Shown here: in pieces, positions 7,683-16,068 of the stretch
How positions within the stretch are numbered: position 1 is the stretch's first letter
How the letters are laid out: every line of letters begins with the position of its first letter
NCBI GenBank assembly: GCA_022839625.1
Contig: JALHJL010000055.1
Location: 1 to 22,807, forward strand
DNA length: 22,807 nt
Reading direction: 5' to 3'
From: Phycisphaerales bacterium
GTDB taxonomy: Bacteria > Planctomycetota > Phycisphaerae > UBA1845 > Fen-1342
Translations under genes and position numbers: made by a program
The notes under the pieces: generated by a model
What the model saw: only the letters and a program-made list of their open reading frames with translations
Told to the model about the DNA's origin: nothing
The model's database searches: none

Positions 7683-9641
7683 CTATTCTCCTTGCGGCAG
7701 CGTTCGAATCTTGACATTCCGATACCAAACGCGGTCGCCGTGGTCCTGCAAGACGATATGGCCGCTCCGCATCCGCCCGTACTTGGGCATGCTCTTGAAC
7801 TTGCTTTCCGCGACCAGCTTCTCCCACTCCGGGCCCTCCAACTCGTACTCCACGACCTTCTCGCCGTTGAGCCAGTATTCGACGTGCGGGCCTTCGGCGA
7901 GGATGCGCACGTGGTTGAAGAAGCCCACCGGCCGCGTCACGTCCCGGGGCGGCGCGTGCAGGGCGTAATTGGAGCCGGCCGACGTCTTCGGATCTTGTCC
8001 ATCCGGGTGCTCCGCGTTGTCCAGCACCTGCATCTCCGGCCCCGTCTCCCAGGCGTAGCGGAACTCCCCGGACGAGCGGAAGAAGATGCCGCTGTTGCCG
8101 GCGGGCGAGATGCGCCATTCGAGCTGAAGCTCGAAGTCGCCGAACTCCTCGTCGGTGGCGATGTCGCCCCCCGAACCGACCCGGACCAGGCAGCCATCAA
8201 TGACCTGCCAGCCCTGGTCCGGGAACGTGTCCTTGCCAAAACCGCGCCAGCCGGCGGTCGTCTGTCCGTCGAACAACAGCCGCCAGCCGGCCTGGCGTTC
8301 CTCATCGGTCAGGACGTTCTGCGGTTCCTTGGCCGGCGGCGGGCGCACTTGCCCGGTGCGGTCGGGCGGGATGACGTTCAGCGTGTACCAGGCCTCGGTG
8401 GACCACGGCAGCTCGCCGTCTTCCGACACGCACGGCGGCAGCAGCCGCAGGTAGACTACGTGCGACGGTTTCAAGTCGGGGATTTCGAGGAAGACCTTCC
8501 TGCGGTCCGCCGAGACGCTGGCGGACTTGACGGGATAGACGACGCCGTCGCGCTGCGGCGCCTTCCCACCGGGCGCATCCAGTGGCCACTGCTCAAGGTA
8601 GTACGACTCCGGGTCCCAGCCGACGCGCGGGTCGAGCGGCCTCGTGAACTCGATCTCCAGGCCGTTGCGCATGGCGCGCACGGTGAGCATCTCCAGAGGA
8701 AGCGCCTCCGTGGCGCCAAAGGGCACGTCGGGTCCCCGGCCAAAGCGGAACACACAGCCCTGCGAGATTTCGCCGATCGTCTCAAGTGACACGCGTTTGC
8801 TCTCGCCGCCCGGCACAATCAGCTTCTGGTCCCGGAACGCGTCCTTAAACGGGGAGTAGACTGGTGCGCCGTCCAGAAACTCATCGCCCGGAACCCAGAC
8901 GACGGGGTCGGGCGCCGGCTGTCCCTCCCCAGCGCGGAAGCTCAGATACCCACCGGCAACGCTCCATTGCTTGTCCGACGGCACGAACCCCGCCTGCTCG
9001 TCGGCCGCAAACCCTGGATGCGACGTCTCGAGCGGCCGGCCGTCGCCGGGGCGCCCGCGGCGCAGCGGCGGAATGATCTTCTTCCGCCCCGGCGCCGTGG
9101 CCTGCGTTAGGGTCGGGTCGTGGCTCAATGCCTCGGCCGGCAAGTGCTCGAAGCGGTTGGGGCTTGCACCCGGAGGTTGCCATCCGAGCCTGACCTGTGC
9201 CTCGCCGTGGGCGTTGAAGTGCCTGATGAGCAGCGCGTGGCTTCCCGTTGCGAGGTACGCGCGGCCGTCCTTGGGAGTCGGCCCGTGCGTCCCATCGTGG
9301 TCCACGATGAGCCGGCCGCCGATCCACAGCCTGGCCCCGTCGTCGCTGATCAGCCGAAACGCGTAGACGCCCTCCTGCTGAATCTCGAGGAACCCGACCA
9401 GCTCGGCGACGAAGTTGCTTTGCAGAGCGTCGAAGTCGTTGCGGTCGGACCGCAGATCGGCCACCGGCACCACCTTGACGACGTTCGGCAGCTCGCCGGG
9501 GGCAATCGCGGGTAGCCATCGCAGTTCCTCGCCCACGTCGTAGAGACGGACCAGCAGGCCGGGCTTGTTCTGCGTGCTTGCGGCCTGAACGACACCTACC
9601 ACGATCAGCCCCAGCAATACGCTTGTCCCTCGCGCTCGCAT
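7683..9641 (-). CDS. Secreted PA14 plus DUF1080 (3-keto-disaccharide hydrolase-like) protein
   Basis: A 652-residue exported protein. Residues 1-21 form a signal peptide (MRARGTSVLLGLIVVGVVQAA). Residues about 27-160 look like a PA14 carbohydrate-binding domain (YAFRLISDDGARLWIGGRLIVD). A middle region of about 200-440 is a beta-rich module often found in planctomycete heme- or sugar-associated proteins; I cannot name it. Residues about 455-650 are the DUF1080 fold: GWRLLFDGQTTAGWRGF, then FELQLEWRISPAGNSGIFFR, NYALHAPP and HIVLQDHGDRVWYRNVKIR. Known of the family: concanavalin-like glycan-processing domain, with some members acting on 3-keto-disaccharides. The start ATG at 9641 has a very strong GAGGAGG site. 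It follows serS by 41 bases on the same strand and may be co-transcribed, with no evident functional link. Confidence 0.88.
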   Translation of the reverse strand: MRARGTSVLLGLIVVGVVQAASTQNKPGLLVRLYDVGEELRWLPAIAPGELPNVVKVVPVADLRSDRNDFDALQSNFVAELVGFLEIQQEGVYAFRLISDDGARLWIGGRLIVDHDGTHGPTPKDGRAYLATGSHALLIRHFNAHGEAQVRLGWQPPGASPNRFEHLPAEALSHDPTLTQATAPGRKKIIPPLRRGRPGDGRPLETSHPGFAADEQAGFVPSDKQWSVAGGYLSFRAGEGQPAPDPVVWVPGDEFLDGAPVYSPFKDAFRDQKLIVPGGESKRVSLETIGEISQGCVFRFGRGPDVPFGATEALPLEMLTVRAMRNGLEIEFTRPLDPRVGWDPESYYLEQWPLDAPGGKAPQRDGVVYPVKSASVSADRRKVFLEIPDLKPSHVVYLRLLPPCVSEDGELPWSTEAWYTLNVIPPDRTGQVRPPPAKEPQNVLTDEERQAGWRLLFDGQTTAGWRGFGKDTFPDQGWQVIDGCLVRVGSGGDIATDEEFGDFELQLEWRISPAGNSGIFFRSSGEFRYAWETGPEMQVLDNAEHPDGQDPKTSAGSNYALHAPPRDVTRPVGFFNHVRILAEGPHVEYWLNGEKVVEYELEGPEWEKLVAESKFKSMPKYGRMRSGHIVLQDHGDRVWYRNVKIRTLPQGE

Positions 9642-9682
9642 GATTTCCTCCTCGGTGCGGCTAACCGATTCTCGTACCGCGA

Positions 9683-10960
9683 TTACCCGATGCGCTCGAT
9701 CCCGTTCATGTACGGCCGCAGCGCCCGCGGCACCGTTACGCTGCCATCGGCGTTCTGGTTCAGCTCCAGCAGCGGAATCAGAATGCGCGGGCTGGCAATC
9801 ACCGTGTTGTTGAGCGTGTGGCAGAACTCCGGCTTGCCGCCGGCCGCGGTGCGGTAGCGCAGGTTCAGACGCCGGGCCTGGAAATCGTGGAACCGGCTCG
9901 CGCTATGCGTCTCGCCGAAGGCCCCCCGGCTCGGCATCCAGGTCTCCAGGTCGAACATGCGGACCTTGCCCTGCCCCATGTCGCCGGTACACACGTCCAT
10001 CACGCGGTACGGCAGCTCGAGGGCCTGGAGCATGTCCTCGGCGTTCTGAACGATCGCCGCGTGCCAGCGGGCCGATTCGGCCGCGTCGGCCTTGCAGACC
10101 ACCACCTGCTCGATCTTGTCGAAGTAGTGGATGCGGTAGAGTCCGCGGGTGTCTTTTCCGGCGGCGCCGGCCTCGCGCCGAAAACACGTCGTCCGCGCGA
10201 AGTAGAGCTTGGGCAACGCGTCCTCCCCCAGAATCTCGTCGCCGTGATAGCCGGTCACGGGGACTTCGGCCGTGCCCACCAGGCTCTGCCCGTCGCGTTC
10301 GCAGAGGTACACCTCCTCCCGGTGCAGCGGGAAGAAGCCCGTGCCGTACATGAGCGCATCATTGACGAGGACGGGGACCGTCAACGGAGTGAAGCCGCGG
10401 GCCAGCATCAGGTCCCACGCCAGCCGCATGACCGCTTCGTGCAATTGCGCGCCGGCGCCGCAGAGGACGTAGTTCCGACTGCCGGCGATCTTCACGCCGC
10501 GGTCGACGTCGAGGATGCCCAGGGCCGTGCCCAGCTCGAGGTGGTCCTTGAACTCAAAGCCGAAGTCACTTGCCTGCTTCGGCGTCCCCGAGCGGCGGAC
10601 CTCGACGTTGCACGAGGCGTCCGGGCCGACGGGCGCCGCCGGGTCGGGGATTTGCGGGACCAGCAGCAGGAGTTCGCGCAGCTCCGCCTCCACCTCCTCG
10701 CGCTCGGCGTCGATCTCCTTGAGGCGGCCCTTGAGCCGCCCCATCGCCCGGCTGAGCTCGGCCTTTTCCTCTTTGGGGGCTTTGGCGATCCGCTCGCCGG
10801 TCTGGTTCTGCTCGCAGCGCAGGTTGTTCCACTCGGTTTCCAGGGCGCGGCGGCGGGCGTCCACGGCGAGAACTCGGTCGATGTCCACGGACATGTTCTT
10901 GTCCGCGGCAGCCTTCTTCACCAGGTCCGGGTTTTCGCGAATGAGCTTCACATCGATCAT
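9683..10960 (-). CDS. serS: Seryl-tRNA synthetase
   Basis: A 425-residue class II aminoacyl-tRNA synthetase that charges tRNA-Ser. The ATG at 10960 is chosen because MIDVKLIRENPDLVKKA is the standard N-terminus and a GGAAAGG-like site precedes it; the in-frame extension to 11062 encodes unrelated sequence. Residues about 35-100 are the charged coiled-coil arm that contacts the tRNA long variable arm. TAEVP (230-234) lies in the serine site, motif 2 is CFRREAG (259-265) and motif 3 is NNTVIASPRILIPLLE (384-399). Length is normal for the family. Confidence 0.97.
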   Translation of the reverse strand: MIDVKLIRENPDLVKKAAADKNMSVDIDRVLAVDARRRALETEWNNLRCEQNQTGERIAKAPKEEKAELSRAMGRLKGRLKEIDAEREEVEAELRELLLLVPQIPDPAAPVGPDASCNVEVRRSGTPKQASDFGFEFKDHLELGTALGILDVDRGVKIAGSRNYVLCGAGAQLHEAVMRLAWDLMLARGFTPLTVPVLVNDALMYGTGFFPLHREEVYLCERDGQSLVGTAEVPVTGYHGDEILGEDALPKLYFARTTCFRREAGAAGKDTRGLYRIHYFDKIEQVVVCKADAAESARWHAAIVQNAEDMLQALELPYRVMDVCTGDMGQGKVRMFDLETWMPSRGAFGETHSASRFHDFQARRLNLRYRTAAGGKPEFCHTLNNTVIASPRILIPLLELNQNADGSVTVPRALRPYMNGIERIG

Positions 10961-11298
10961 GCGTCGGCCTTTCCGGCACGGCAACCGCCGAGGCGCCAAG
11001 AACGCTAAGTGTCCGTTGGAAAAGAAGACTGGCTCCGCGCCGGCGGGCTTTCGCGGTGGCACGGCATGGTTCGCTCGCGGTGCCTGTGCCGTTTTTCAAC
11101 GAACGGCTAAGGACGCGGAGAATCTCCGGGTTTCCAACCGCGGGGCATTATATGCAGGAACGTCGCAGCGGCGAGAGTGGGTGGCCTGGCGTCGCCGATG
11201 GCTGGCCGCCGCGTGACGCGGCCGTGAGACGGGTCGGAACGGCCCCGCGCGACCGGCTCGACGCGCGCCGAAATCGGCGCGAAAAGCGCGGAATTTCC
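10961..11298. other. Divergent intergenic region between serS and the radical SAM gene
   Basis: About 340 bases with no gene I can support. Open frames crossing it are unlike known proteins and lack starts with binding sites. It must carry the serS promoter (leftward), which I could not pick out, and leads into the rightward promoter at 11299-11326. Confidence 0.5.
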
Positions 11299-11326
11299 TT
11301 GACCCGAGTGGGGCCGGGGCTATGGT
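11299..11326 (+). promoter_or_regulatory. Sigma-70-like promoter of the radical SAM gene
   Basis: TTGACC (11299-11304) and TATGGT (11321-11326) are 16 bases apart. Transcription would start near 11333, leaving a leader of about 26 bases containing GGGAGG (11345-11350), 8 bases before the ATG. Confidence 0.5.
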
Positions 11327-11358
11327 GGGCACGGTTTCGGTGTCGGGAGGGCGCTGAC

Positions 11359-13020
11359 ATGCGAATCGCACTGGTTGCCACGTACACACACCCCTTCGCC
11401 CTGGGGCTCCGCTACATTTCGTCGTACCTGAAGACAACCGGTCACGACGTGGTGATGCTGTTCATGAGCTCGCGGCGCGACACGGCGCGGGCCGACTACG
11501 GCCCGGCGCTGTTGGAGGACTTCGTTGCCCGCTTGCGCGACTGCGACCTGATCGGGCTGAGCCTCATGACCAACAACTTCCACCGCGCACGCGCGCTGAC
11601 CGACCAGATCCGGCGGGCGGGCCTGCGCGCGCCGATCATCTGGGGCGGCGTGCACCCCACGGTCGCGCCGGACGAGTGTCTGGAGCTGACCGACGTGGTC
11701 TGTGTGGGCGAGGGAGAGGAGGCCCTCCTGCAACTGGCCGAACGGCTGGAGTCCGGCGGCGACCCGACTGCCACCGCGGGGCTGTGGTTTCGCCCGGGTG
11801 GCCCAATGGGCAATCGGGCCGCTGTCCGCAACCGGCCGGGGCCGCTGGAGACGCAGCTCGACGACCTGCCGTTCCCAGACTACGAGCTGGAGACGCACTG
11901 GGTGGCCGCGCCCGACGGGCTGACGGCCGCCCGGCCGGAGAACCTGCGCGGTGCGCTGCACACGCTCCGCGTGATCACGGCCCGCGGCTGCCCGTATCGC
12001 TGCGCATTCTGCAACAACGCGGCGCTCCGCAAGGTGCATGCGGACCTTCGCCCGTGGGTGCGGATGCGCTCCCTGAACAACGTGCTGGCGGAAGTCCGGC
12101 GCGCCCGGACCTGCTTCCCAAGCATCCAGACCGTCAACTTCGTCGACGATCTGTTCCTCGTGCGCAAGGAGGAGGAGCTCGACGAGTTCGCGGACCGGTA
12201 CAACGCCGAGGTCGGGCTGCCGCTGCAACTCGACGCGTTCCCAAACACCGTCACCGACCGCAAGGTACGCGCGCTCGCCCGCCTGCCGATCGAGCTGGTG
12301 AGCATGGGCATCGAGAGCGCCAGCAACGACACACTGCGGAACATCTATGACCGGCCCACGGCACCGGCCCGCATCGCCGAGGCGATTGAGGCTTTCGCGC
12401 GGCACAGGCTGCGCACCGAATACCACTACATCGTCAGCAACCCCTACGAGCCGCAGGCCAATGTCATCGAGACGATGCGGTTCATTGCCTCGCATCACCG
12501 GGGCCCCGCGGTGCTGCGCGTCTTCCCCCTCATGTTCTACCCCGGGACGCCGCTCTACGAGCGCGCCCGCGCCGACGGCCTAATCGGCATCCGCGACGAC
12601 GCGGCGTACGACTTCATGGGCACCGGCGCGCTGCAATTCGCCAGGCACGACTACCTGGCGGTCTGGCTGCGGCTCGTGCTGAACCTCCGCAACTGGGGCG
12701 TGCCGGTCCCCGTCTGCCATCGCGTGGTGGACTTCGCCACGCATCGCCTGGTCCGCAAGGTGCTCGACCGCCGGTGGTTCTGCCCGGCCGTCTTCGTCAC
12801 CTACCAGGTGCTCCGCAAGCTGGCCCGCAACTTCGTGTACCAGCCGTTCGTCCGCCCGCTGAAGTACCTGCGGCGCGGACCGCGCCGGCGCACGGCGCGG
12901 GCGGCACAACGCTGGACCCTCCCGCCAGGCAACCCCGCCGCGGCGCGCCGCCGGACTCCGGCTGCCCGTATCAGTGCGAGTTGTGGCGCGACCGGTATGT
13001 CAGCAGTCCCGCCATGCTGA
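11359..13020 (+). CDS. B12-binding-domain-type radical SAM protein
   Basis: A 553-residue protein. The ATG at 11359 is supported by GGGAGG 8 bases upstream and by the family N-terminus MRIALVATYTHPFALGLRYI. Residues 1-140 form the Rossmann-like B12-binding-type domain (LIGLSLMTNN, IIWGGVHPTVAPDE, VGEGEEAL); the DxHxxG cobalamin ligand motif is not evident, so cobalamin may not bind in the usual way. The radical SAM core has CPYRCAFC with cysteines 211, 215 and 218 for the 4Fe-4S cluster. Residues about 440-553 are a basic helical C-terminal extension. Relatives include BchE-like cyclases and methyltransferases; the substrate cannot be read from sequence. Its last 50 bases overlap the 3' end of a convergent gene. 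Confidence 0.9.
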   Translation: MRIALVATYTHPFALGLRYISSYLKTTGHDVVMLFMSSRRDTARADYGPALLEDFVARLRDCDLIGLSLMTNNFHRARALTDQIRRAGLRAPIIWGGVHPTVAPDECLELTDVVCVGEGEEALLQLAERLESGGDPTATAGLWFRPGGPMGNRAAVRNRPGPLETQLDDLPFPDYELETHWVAAPDGLTAARPENLRGALHTLRVITARGCPYRCAFCNNAALRKVHADLRPWVRMRSLNNVLAEVRRARTCFPSIQTVNFVDDLFLVRKEEELDEFADRYNAEVGLPLQLDAFPNTVTDRKVRALARLPIELVSMGIESASNDTLRNIYDRPTAPARIAEAIEAFARHRLRTEYHYIVSNPYEPQANVIETMRFIASHHRGPAVLRVFPLMFYPGTPLYERARADGLIGIRDDAAYDFMGTGALQFARHDYLAVWLRLVLNLRNWGVPVPVCHRVVDFATHRLVRKVLDRRWFCPAVFVTYQVLRKLARNFVYQPFVRPLKYLRRGPRRRTARAAQRWTLPPGNPAAARRRTPAARISASCGATGMSAVPPC

Positions 13021-14041
13021 GGCCAATCAGGCCGGCCACGGGTGGAATCGTCATGCGCCAACGGATCGCGTGTTTGGCCTTGATGGCCTCGGCATCGCCG
13101 GTATCCGAGTCCGCCGCGCTGAACCACCGGTCCTCCCACACCAGCCGTCCGTCTTCGTCGTACTCGGTCTGATGGACGCTGGCATCCGGAAAATGCTCGT
13201 TCACGCACGAGTCGCGGCGGACAATCTCGATGCGCAGATCGTCCGGCGACAGGTCCGCGCGCACCTCGACGGCCTCGACGCGATACAGGTTGACGGTCCA
13301 GTAGTGCGGGAACTTGGGGCCCCAGTGCGTGACGGCCGTCTCCACGGGCAGTTCCGCACCGTTGACCTCGGTGGTCCGCAGCGCGAACTGCTCGTAATAG
13401 CTGTTCACGAGATCGGGATGGTCATTGTCGAGAGTGGTCTTGATTCGCAGCGGCGTGCCGCGCTCGTTGATGTCCATCTCGAAGTGGATGGTGTACTCAA
13501 AGCGCCCCATCGGCACAGACGCCGCATAGGTGGAGACCCCTCCGACGCTCCGCACCAGGATCGCCGACGGATGTTGCAGGACTGTCACGATGTTCAGATG
13601 GCCGGGCGGTGCCGCGTCGAAGATGCCGAGGTCGAAGACCTGCAACAGCGGGTGGCACCTCACGATGCCCGACTGGACGTCCGGGAGGGTCTGGTAGAAC
13701 ACTCTTCCGCTGCGGCGCGATGGCCGGACGTGTCGCGACGTGTACGTGCCGTCGAAGATGCAGGCGACCACGGGTTCGTAACCCCGCTCGGGCTCGTCTT
13801 TCAGGGCCTCCACACGCACATTCGGCCGCAGGATCGTCACGCGAAAGGGGAGAGTGTCCCAGAGGGTGTCCCAGGCCGCCGGGTCCAGGACCGGAGTGTC
13901 GGAATGGGCGCCGTATACCTCGAGCGTCAGGTCGACCACGAGTCCGTCAAGCGCCTGGAGCCGCGCTGCGACTACGTCGGCCATGTCCGCAGGCGGCAGG
14001 CCGGTCGCCAAGGCTGTCAGGATCACAAGTCCGGCAGGCAT
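12971..14041 (-). CDS. Exported protein of unknown function with C-terminal membrane anchor
   Basis: A 356-residue protein and the last gene of a three-gene operon. The ATG at 14041 is chosen because GGAGG lies 7 bases upstream and a signal-like segment follows (MPAGLVILTALATG). The central region is beta-rich, with YGAHSDTPVLDPAAWDTLWDTLPF near residues 45-68 and HFEMDINERGTPLRIKTTLDN near 205-225; the overall plan is faintly like lipoprotein-carrier (LolA-type) folds but I cannot assign a family. Near the C-terminus IPPVAGLIGLSMAGLL is one membrane span followed by basic residues, so the bulk should face the periplasm. It lies 19 bases after the cysteine-rich gene. Its last 50 bases run antisense into the radical SAM gene. 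Confidence 0.75.
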   Translation of the reverse strand: MPAGLVILTALATGLPPADMADVVAARLQALDGLVVDLTLEVYGAHSDTPVLDPAAWDTLWDTLPFRVTILRPNVRVEALKDEPERGYEPVVACIFDGTYTSRHVRPSRRSGRVFYQTLPDVQSGIVRCHPLLQVFDLGIFDAAPPGHLNIVTVLQHPSAILVRSVGGVSTYAASVPMGRFEYTIHFEMDINERGTPLRIKTTLDNDHPDLVNSYYEQFALRTTEVNGAELPVETAVTHWGPKFPHYWTVNLYRVEAVEVRADLSPDDLRIEIVRRDSCVNEHFPDASVHQTEYDEDGRLVWEDRWFSAADSDTGDAEAIKAKHAIRWRMTIPPVAGLIGLSMAGLLTYRSRHNSH

Positions 14042-14060
14042 GTGTCGTCCTCCAGGATTG

Positions 14061-14450
14061 CTAATTCGGTTGCGGCGGGCTTCCGATGGCACACATTGGC
14101 ACGGAACACTCACCGTATTGGGCGCCCCCGTAACAGGTGCCCACCGGCGTACCCGAACACATTCCCCCCACGTACCTCACGCCGCAAGGCTGGTTTTGTT
14201 CCAAGGCCACACAGATCGTGTGATCCGCCTTGCGGCAGTGCGAACCGTCCGAGGAACCTCCACAATGTGAGCAGCTCTCCGAGCCCCACTTGTGCGTCGT
14301 GCCCCAGCAGTACCGGCTTGCCTCGCCGCAGTTGCTGTTTATCGCGCACGCGTACTCCTCGAGGCTGTAATACGAGGACTGCCCTAACAGCAGCGGCACT
14401 ATCCCGACCAGTAGCGTTATCCCGACTCGGCCAATCGTTACGATGCGCAT
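14061..14450 (-). CDS. Small secreted protein with 12 cysteines
   Basis: A 129-residue protein with a signal peptide (residues 1-24) and a mature part of about 105 residues containing 12 cysteines at 35, 41, 48, 60, 63, 72, 80, 89, 98, 106, 115 and 120, enough for six disulfides. Two tryptophans (49 and 55) lie between the third and fourth cysteines. Its ATG at 14450 overlaps the upstream MauE-like gene by 13 bases and is preceded by AAGGGG. I recognise no family. Pairing with a MauE-like membrane protein suggests that its disulfides are formed with that partner's help. The cysteine number recalls the methylamine dehydrogenase light chain, but I could not align the two. Confidence 0.75.
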   Translation of the reverse strand: MRIVTIGRVGITLLVGIVPLLLGQSSYYSLEEYACAINSNCGEASRYCWGTTHKWGSESCSHCGGSSDGSHCRKADHTICVALEQNQPCGVRYVGGMCSGTPVGTCYGGAQYGECSVPMCAIGSPPQPN

Positions 14451-14923
14451 ACTGCTACCCCTTGCTCCGGGACCGGTCCCCGCTGGCGTTGGCGGGTACC
14501 GACGAATGCCATGACCACCAGCGCCACGCAAAGCACCGCCATCCCGATGTGGTTCCACAGCGCGTTGCCCGACAGCTCGACCGCGAAACAGCGACAGGGC
14601 TTCACGTCGCCCAGAAACGCGGCCGCGACATGGATCGTGGCGAACGACGAGCCTAGCGCCGCCACCATGATCCAGCCGAGCCGCCGGAGCCGCGGCCAGA
14701 TCAGCAGAACGCACGTCGCCGCCTCAAGTCCAACGACCCCCCGGCTGACGACGGGTACGGACCACGCCGCAAACATGCCGGTCGAGACTAAATAACTCTC
14801 AAAACCCCCGTACATCGGCTTCGCGATGGCTCCCACGCCCAGGATTAGTAGCGCGACCACCCACATCGCCGCCACTCCATTCCTCGACCCGACGTAGGGA
14901 AATATAACTCCAAGATGTGCCAT
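14438..14923 (-). CDS. MauE/DoxX-like redox-associated membrane protein
   Basis: A 161-residue inner-membrane protein with four predicted spans at about 17-36, 61-77, 83-104 and 125-142. A PCRCF motif (109-113, Cys110 and Cys112) follows the third span, the position where MauE-type proteins carry a CGCF-like redox motif. MauE is needed with MauD for disulfide formation in the methylamine dehydrogenase light chain. An in-frame TTG at 14929 is an alternative start; the ATG at 14923 is preferred, though neither has a clear binding site. It heads the operon and overlaps the gene for the 12-cysteine secreted protein, its likely client. The family call rests on topology and the cysteine motif, so it is moderate. 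Confidence 0.68.
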   Translation of the reverse strand: MAHLGVIFPYVGSRNGVAAMWVVALLILGVGAIAKPMYGGFESYLVSTGMFAAWSVPVVSRGVVGLEAATCVLLIWPRLRRLGWIMVAALGSSFATIHVAAAFLGDVKPCRCFAVELSGNALWNHIGMAVLCVALVVMAFVGTRQRQRGPVPEQGVAVCAS

Positions 14924-15173
14924 CGTCAAGTTTAACAGTCGACTGAATAGACTCTTTCATTAATTCGGGTGGTGATGAGCGCGGCCGTCAATTCCATCAG
15001 CCAGGATGTACGGTCATATCGTAAGCTATTGTTGTGAAACTGTTTAAGTCATGATTATGAAGCCACCAGCACTCTGGGGATTCGCCGCGCGTGCGCGACG
15101 CCCGTAGCTGGAAATGCTGCTCGAAATGGACATCCCCACGGGGCGGCGGGCGAGACGTATATTCCATCCTAGG
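14924..15173. other. AT-rich upstream region of the MauE-like operon
   Basis: About 250 bases with no gene, clearly more AT-rich than the neighbours. It contains a perfect 10-base palindrome CAGTCGACTG (14936-14945) just upstream of the operon start, a possible operator. A TTGACG (minus strand, 14991-14986) lies about 60 bases upstream without a convincing -10 partner. The operon promoter is expected here but I cannot place it. Confidence 0.4.
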
Positions 15174-16007
15174 CTACCAATACCGCTCGAAGTGGATGTT
15201 GCCCAGTTTCTCACGGAAATCGGTGACGAACCCGCGGGCTTCCAATGCGGCGGTCACGGAATCGATCATTTCGGGGTTGCCGCAAAGGAAGATGTGACAT
15301 TCCCCGGGGTCGAGCGGCGCGCCGACGATCCGTTCGTACGCCGCGGGCTCCAGCACGGTCTGCACCCGGCCGCACAGGCCCTGCCAGTTGCCGCCGGCCA
15401 GCTCCCGCGACACCAGCGGGATGTACTGCACGCTGAGGTCCTCGCGCGCGATGGCCTCGACCTCGCTCCGGTAGCCCAGGTCCGCCGGATAGCGCACGCC
15501 GTTGATGAGCACGAACCGCCGCCACCGGTTCTGCCCGCGGTACGTCCGCAACATGGAGACGAAGGGCGCGATGCCGGTGCCCGTGGAGACCATCACGAGG
15601 TCCTTGCCCGGCGGCGCCAGGTCGATCCGGAACTCTCCCTTCGCTGCGGCGTCCATCCAGAGCCGGCCGCCGGGGTTGATCTCCCACAGCCGCGGCGTGA
15701 GCTCGCCGGCCTCCACGCGGACGACGAAGAACTCCATCCACTCCGTTACCTTGGGTGAGGACGCGATCGAGTACGCCCTGCGCGTCAGGCGGATGCGACC
15801 TGGCCGGGAGGAAGGCCGCGGCACAGCGCCCCTGGGCTGCGCCGCCGGTCCATCGCGCAGCGGCGGGCGCGGCAGTCCGAGCCGAATGAACTGCCCCGGC
15901 GTGAACGGCGGCACCACGCCGGCGTCCGGCCGCACGCGGACGATACTGAGGATGTCCGTCAGGTCCTCGCGGGCGATCAGGGTAGCGTTGGTAGGATCGG
16001 CGTCCAT
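15174..16007 (-). CDS. fpr: Ferredoxin/flavodoxin-NADP+ reductase
   Basis: A 277-residue FAD enzyme that exchanges electrons between NADPH and ferredoxin or flavodoxin. FAD-binding motif RRAYSIAS is at 76-83, the NADP-binding loop STGTGIAPF at 141-149, CGNPEM at 242-247, and the chain ends in HFERYW, a C-terminal Tyr-Trp as in the E. coli-type Fpr. The ATG at 16007 fits the family start; an ATG at 16058 would add 17 residues unlike the family. Residues about 46-75 are a Pro/Arg-rich insertion just before the FAD motif, absent from typical members. There is no binding site, and a TACAAT box ends 6 bases before the ATG, so the message may be leaderless. Confidence 0.9.
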   Translation of the reverse strand: MDADPTNATLIAREDLTDILSIVRVRPDAGVVPPFTPGQFIRLGLPRPPLRDGPAAQPRGAVPRPSSRPGRIRLTRRAYSIASSPKVTEWMEFFVVRVEAGELTPRLWEINPGGRLWMDAAAKGEFRIDLAPPGKDLVMVSTGTGIAPFVSMLRTYRGQNRWRRFVLINGVRYPADLGYRSEVEAIAREDLSVQYIPLVSRELAGGNWQGLCGRVQTVLEPAAYERIVGAPLDPGECHIFLCGNPEMIDSVTAALEARGFVTDFREKLGNIHFERYW

Positions 16008-16013
16008 CCGGAT

Positions 16014-16019
16014 ATTGTA
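16014..16019 (-). promoter_or_regulatory. Candidate -10 box for a leaderless fpr transcript
   Basis: On the minus strand TACAAT (16019-16014) is followed by 6 bases and the ATG at 16007, which puts the predicted transcription start on the A of the start codon. No good -35 hexamer was found at 16-19 bases. Confidence 0.4.
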
Positions 16020-16068
16020 GCGGCAGGGCCCCGCCCCGGCGGTTGGGAACGAAGTCATCGGTGCGGCT

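Noticed and set aside
14061..14450. Methylamine dehydrogenase light chain (MauA) with TTQ cofactor
   Set aside because: The cysteine number fits, but the two tryptophans are only 6 residues apart, unlike the MauA pair, and the sequences do not align.
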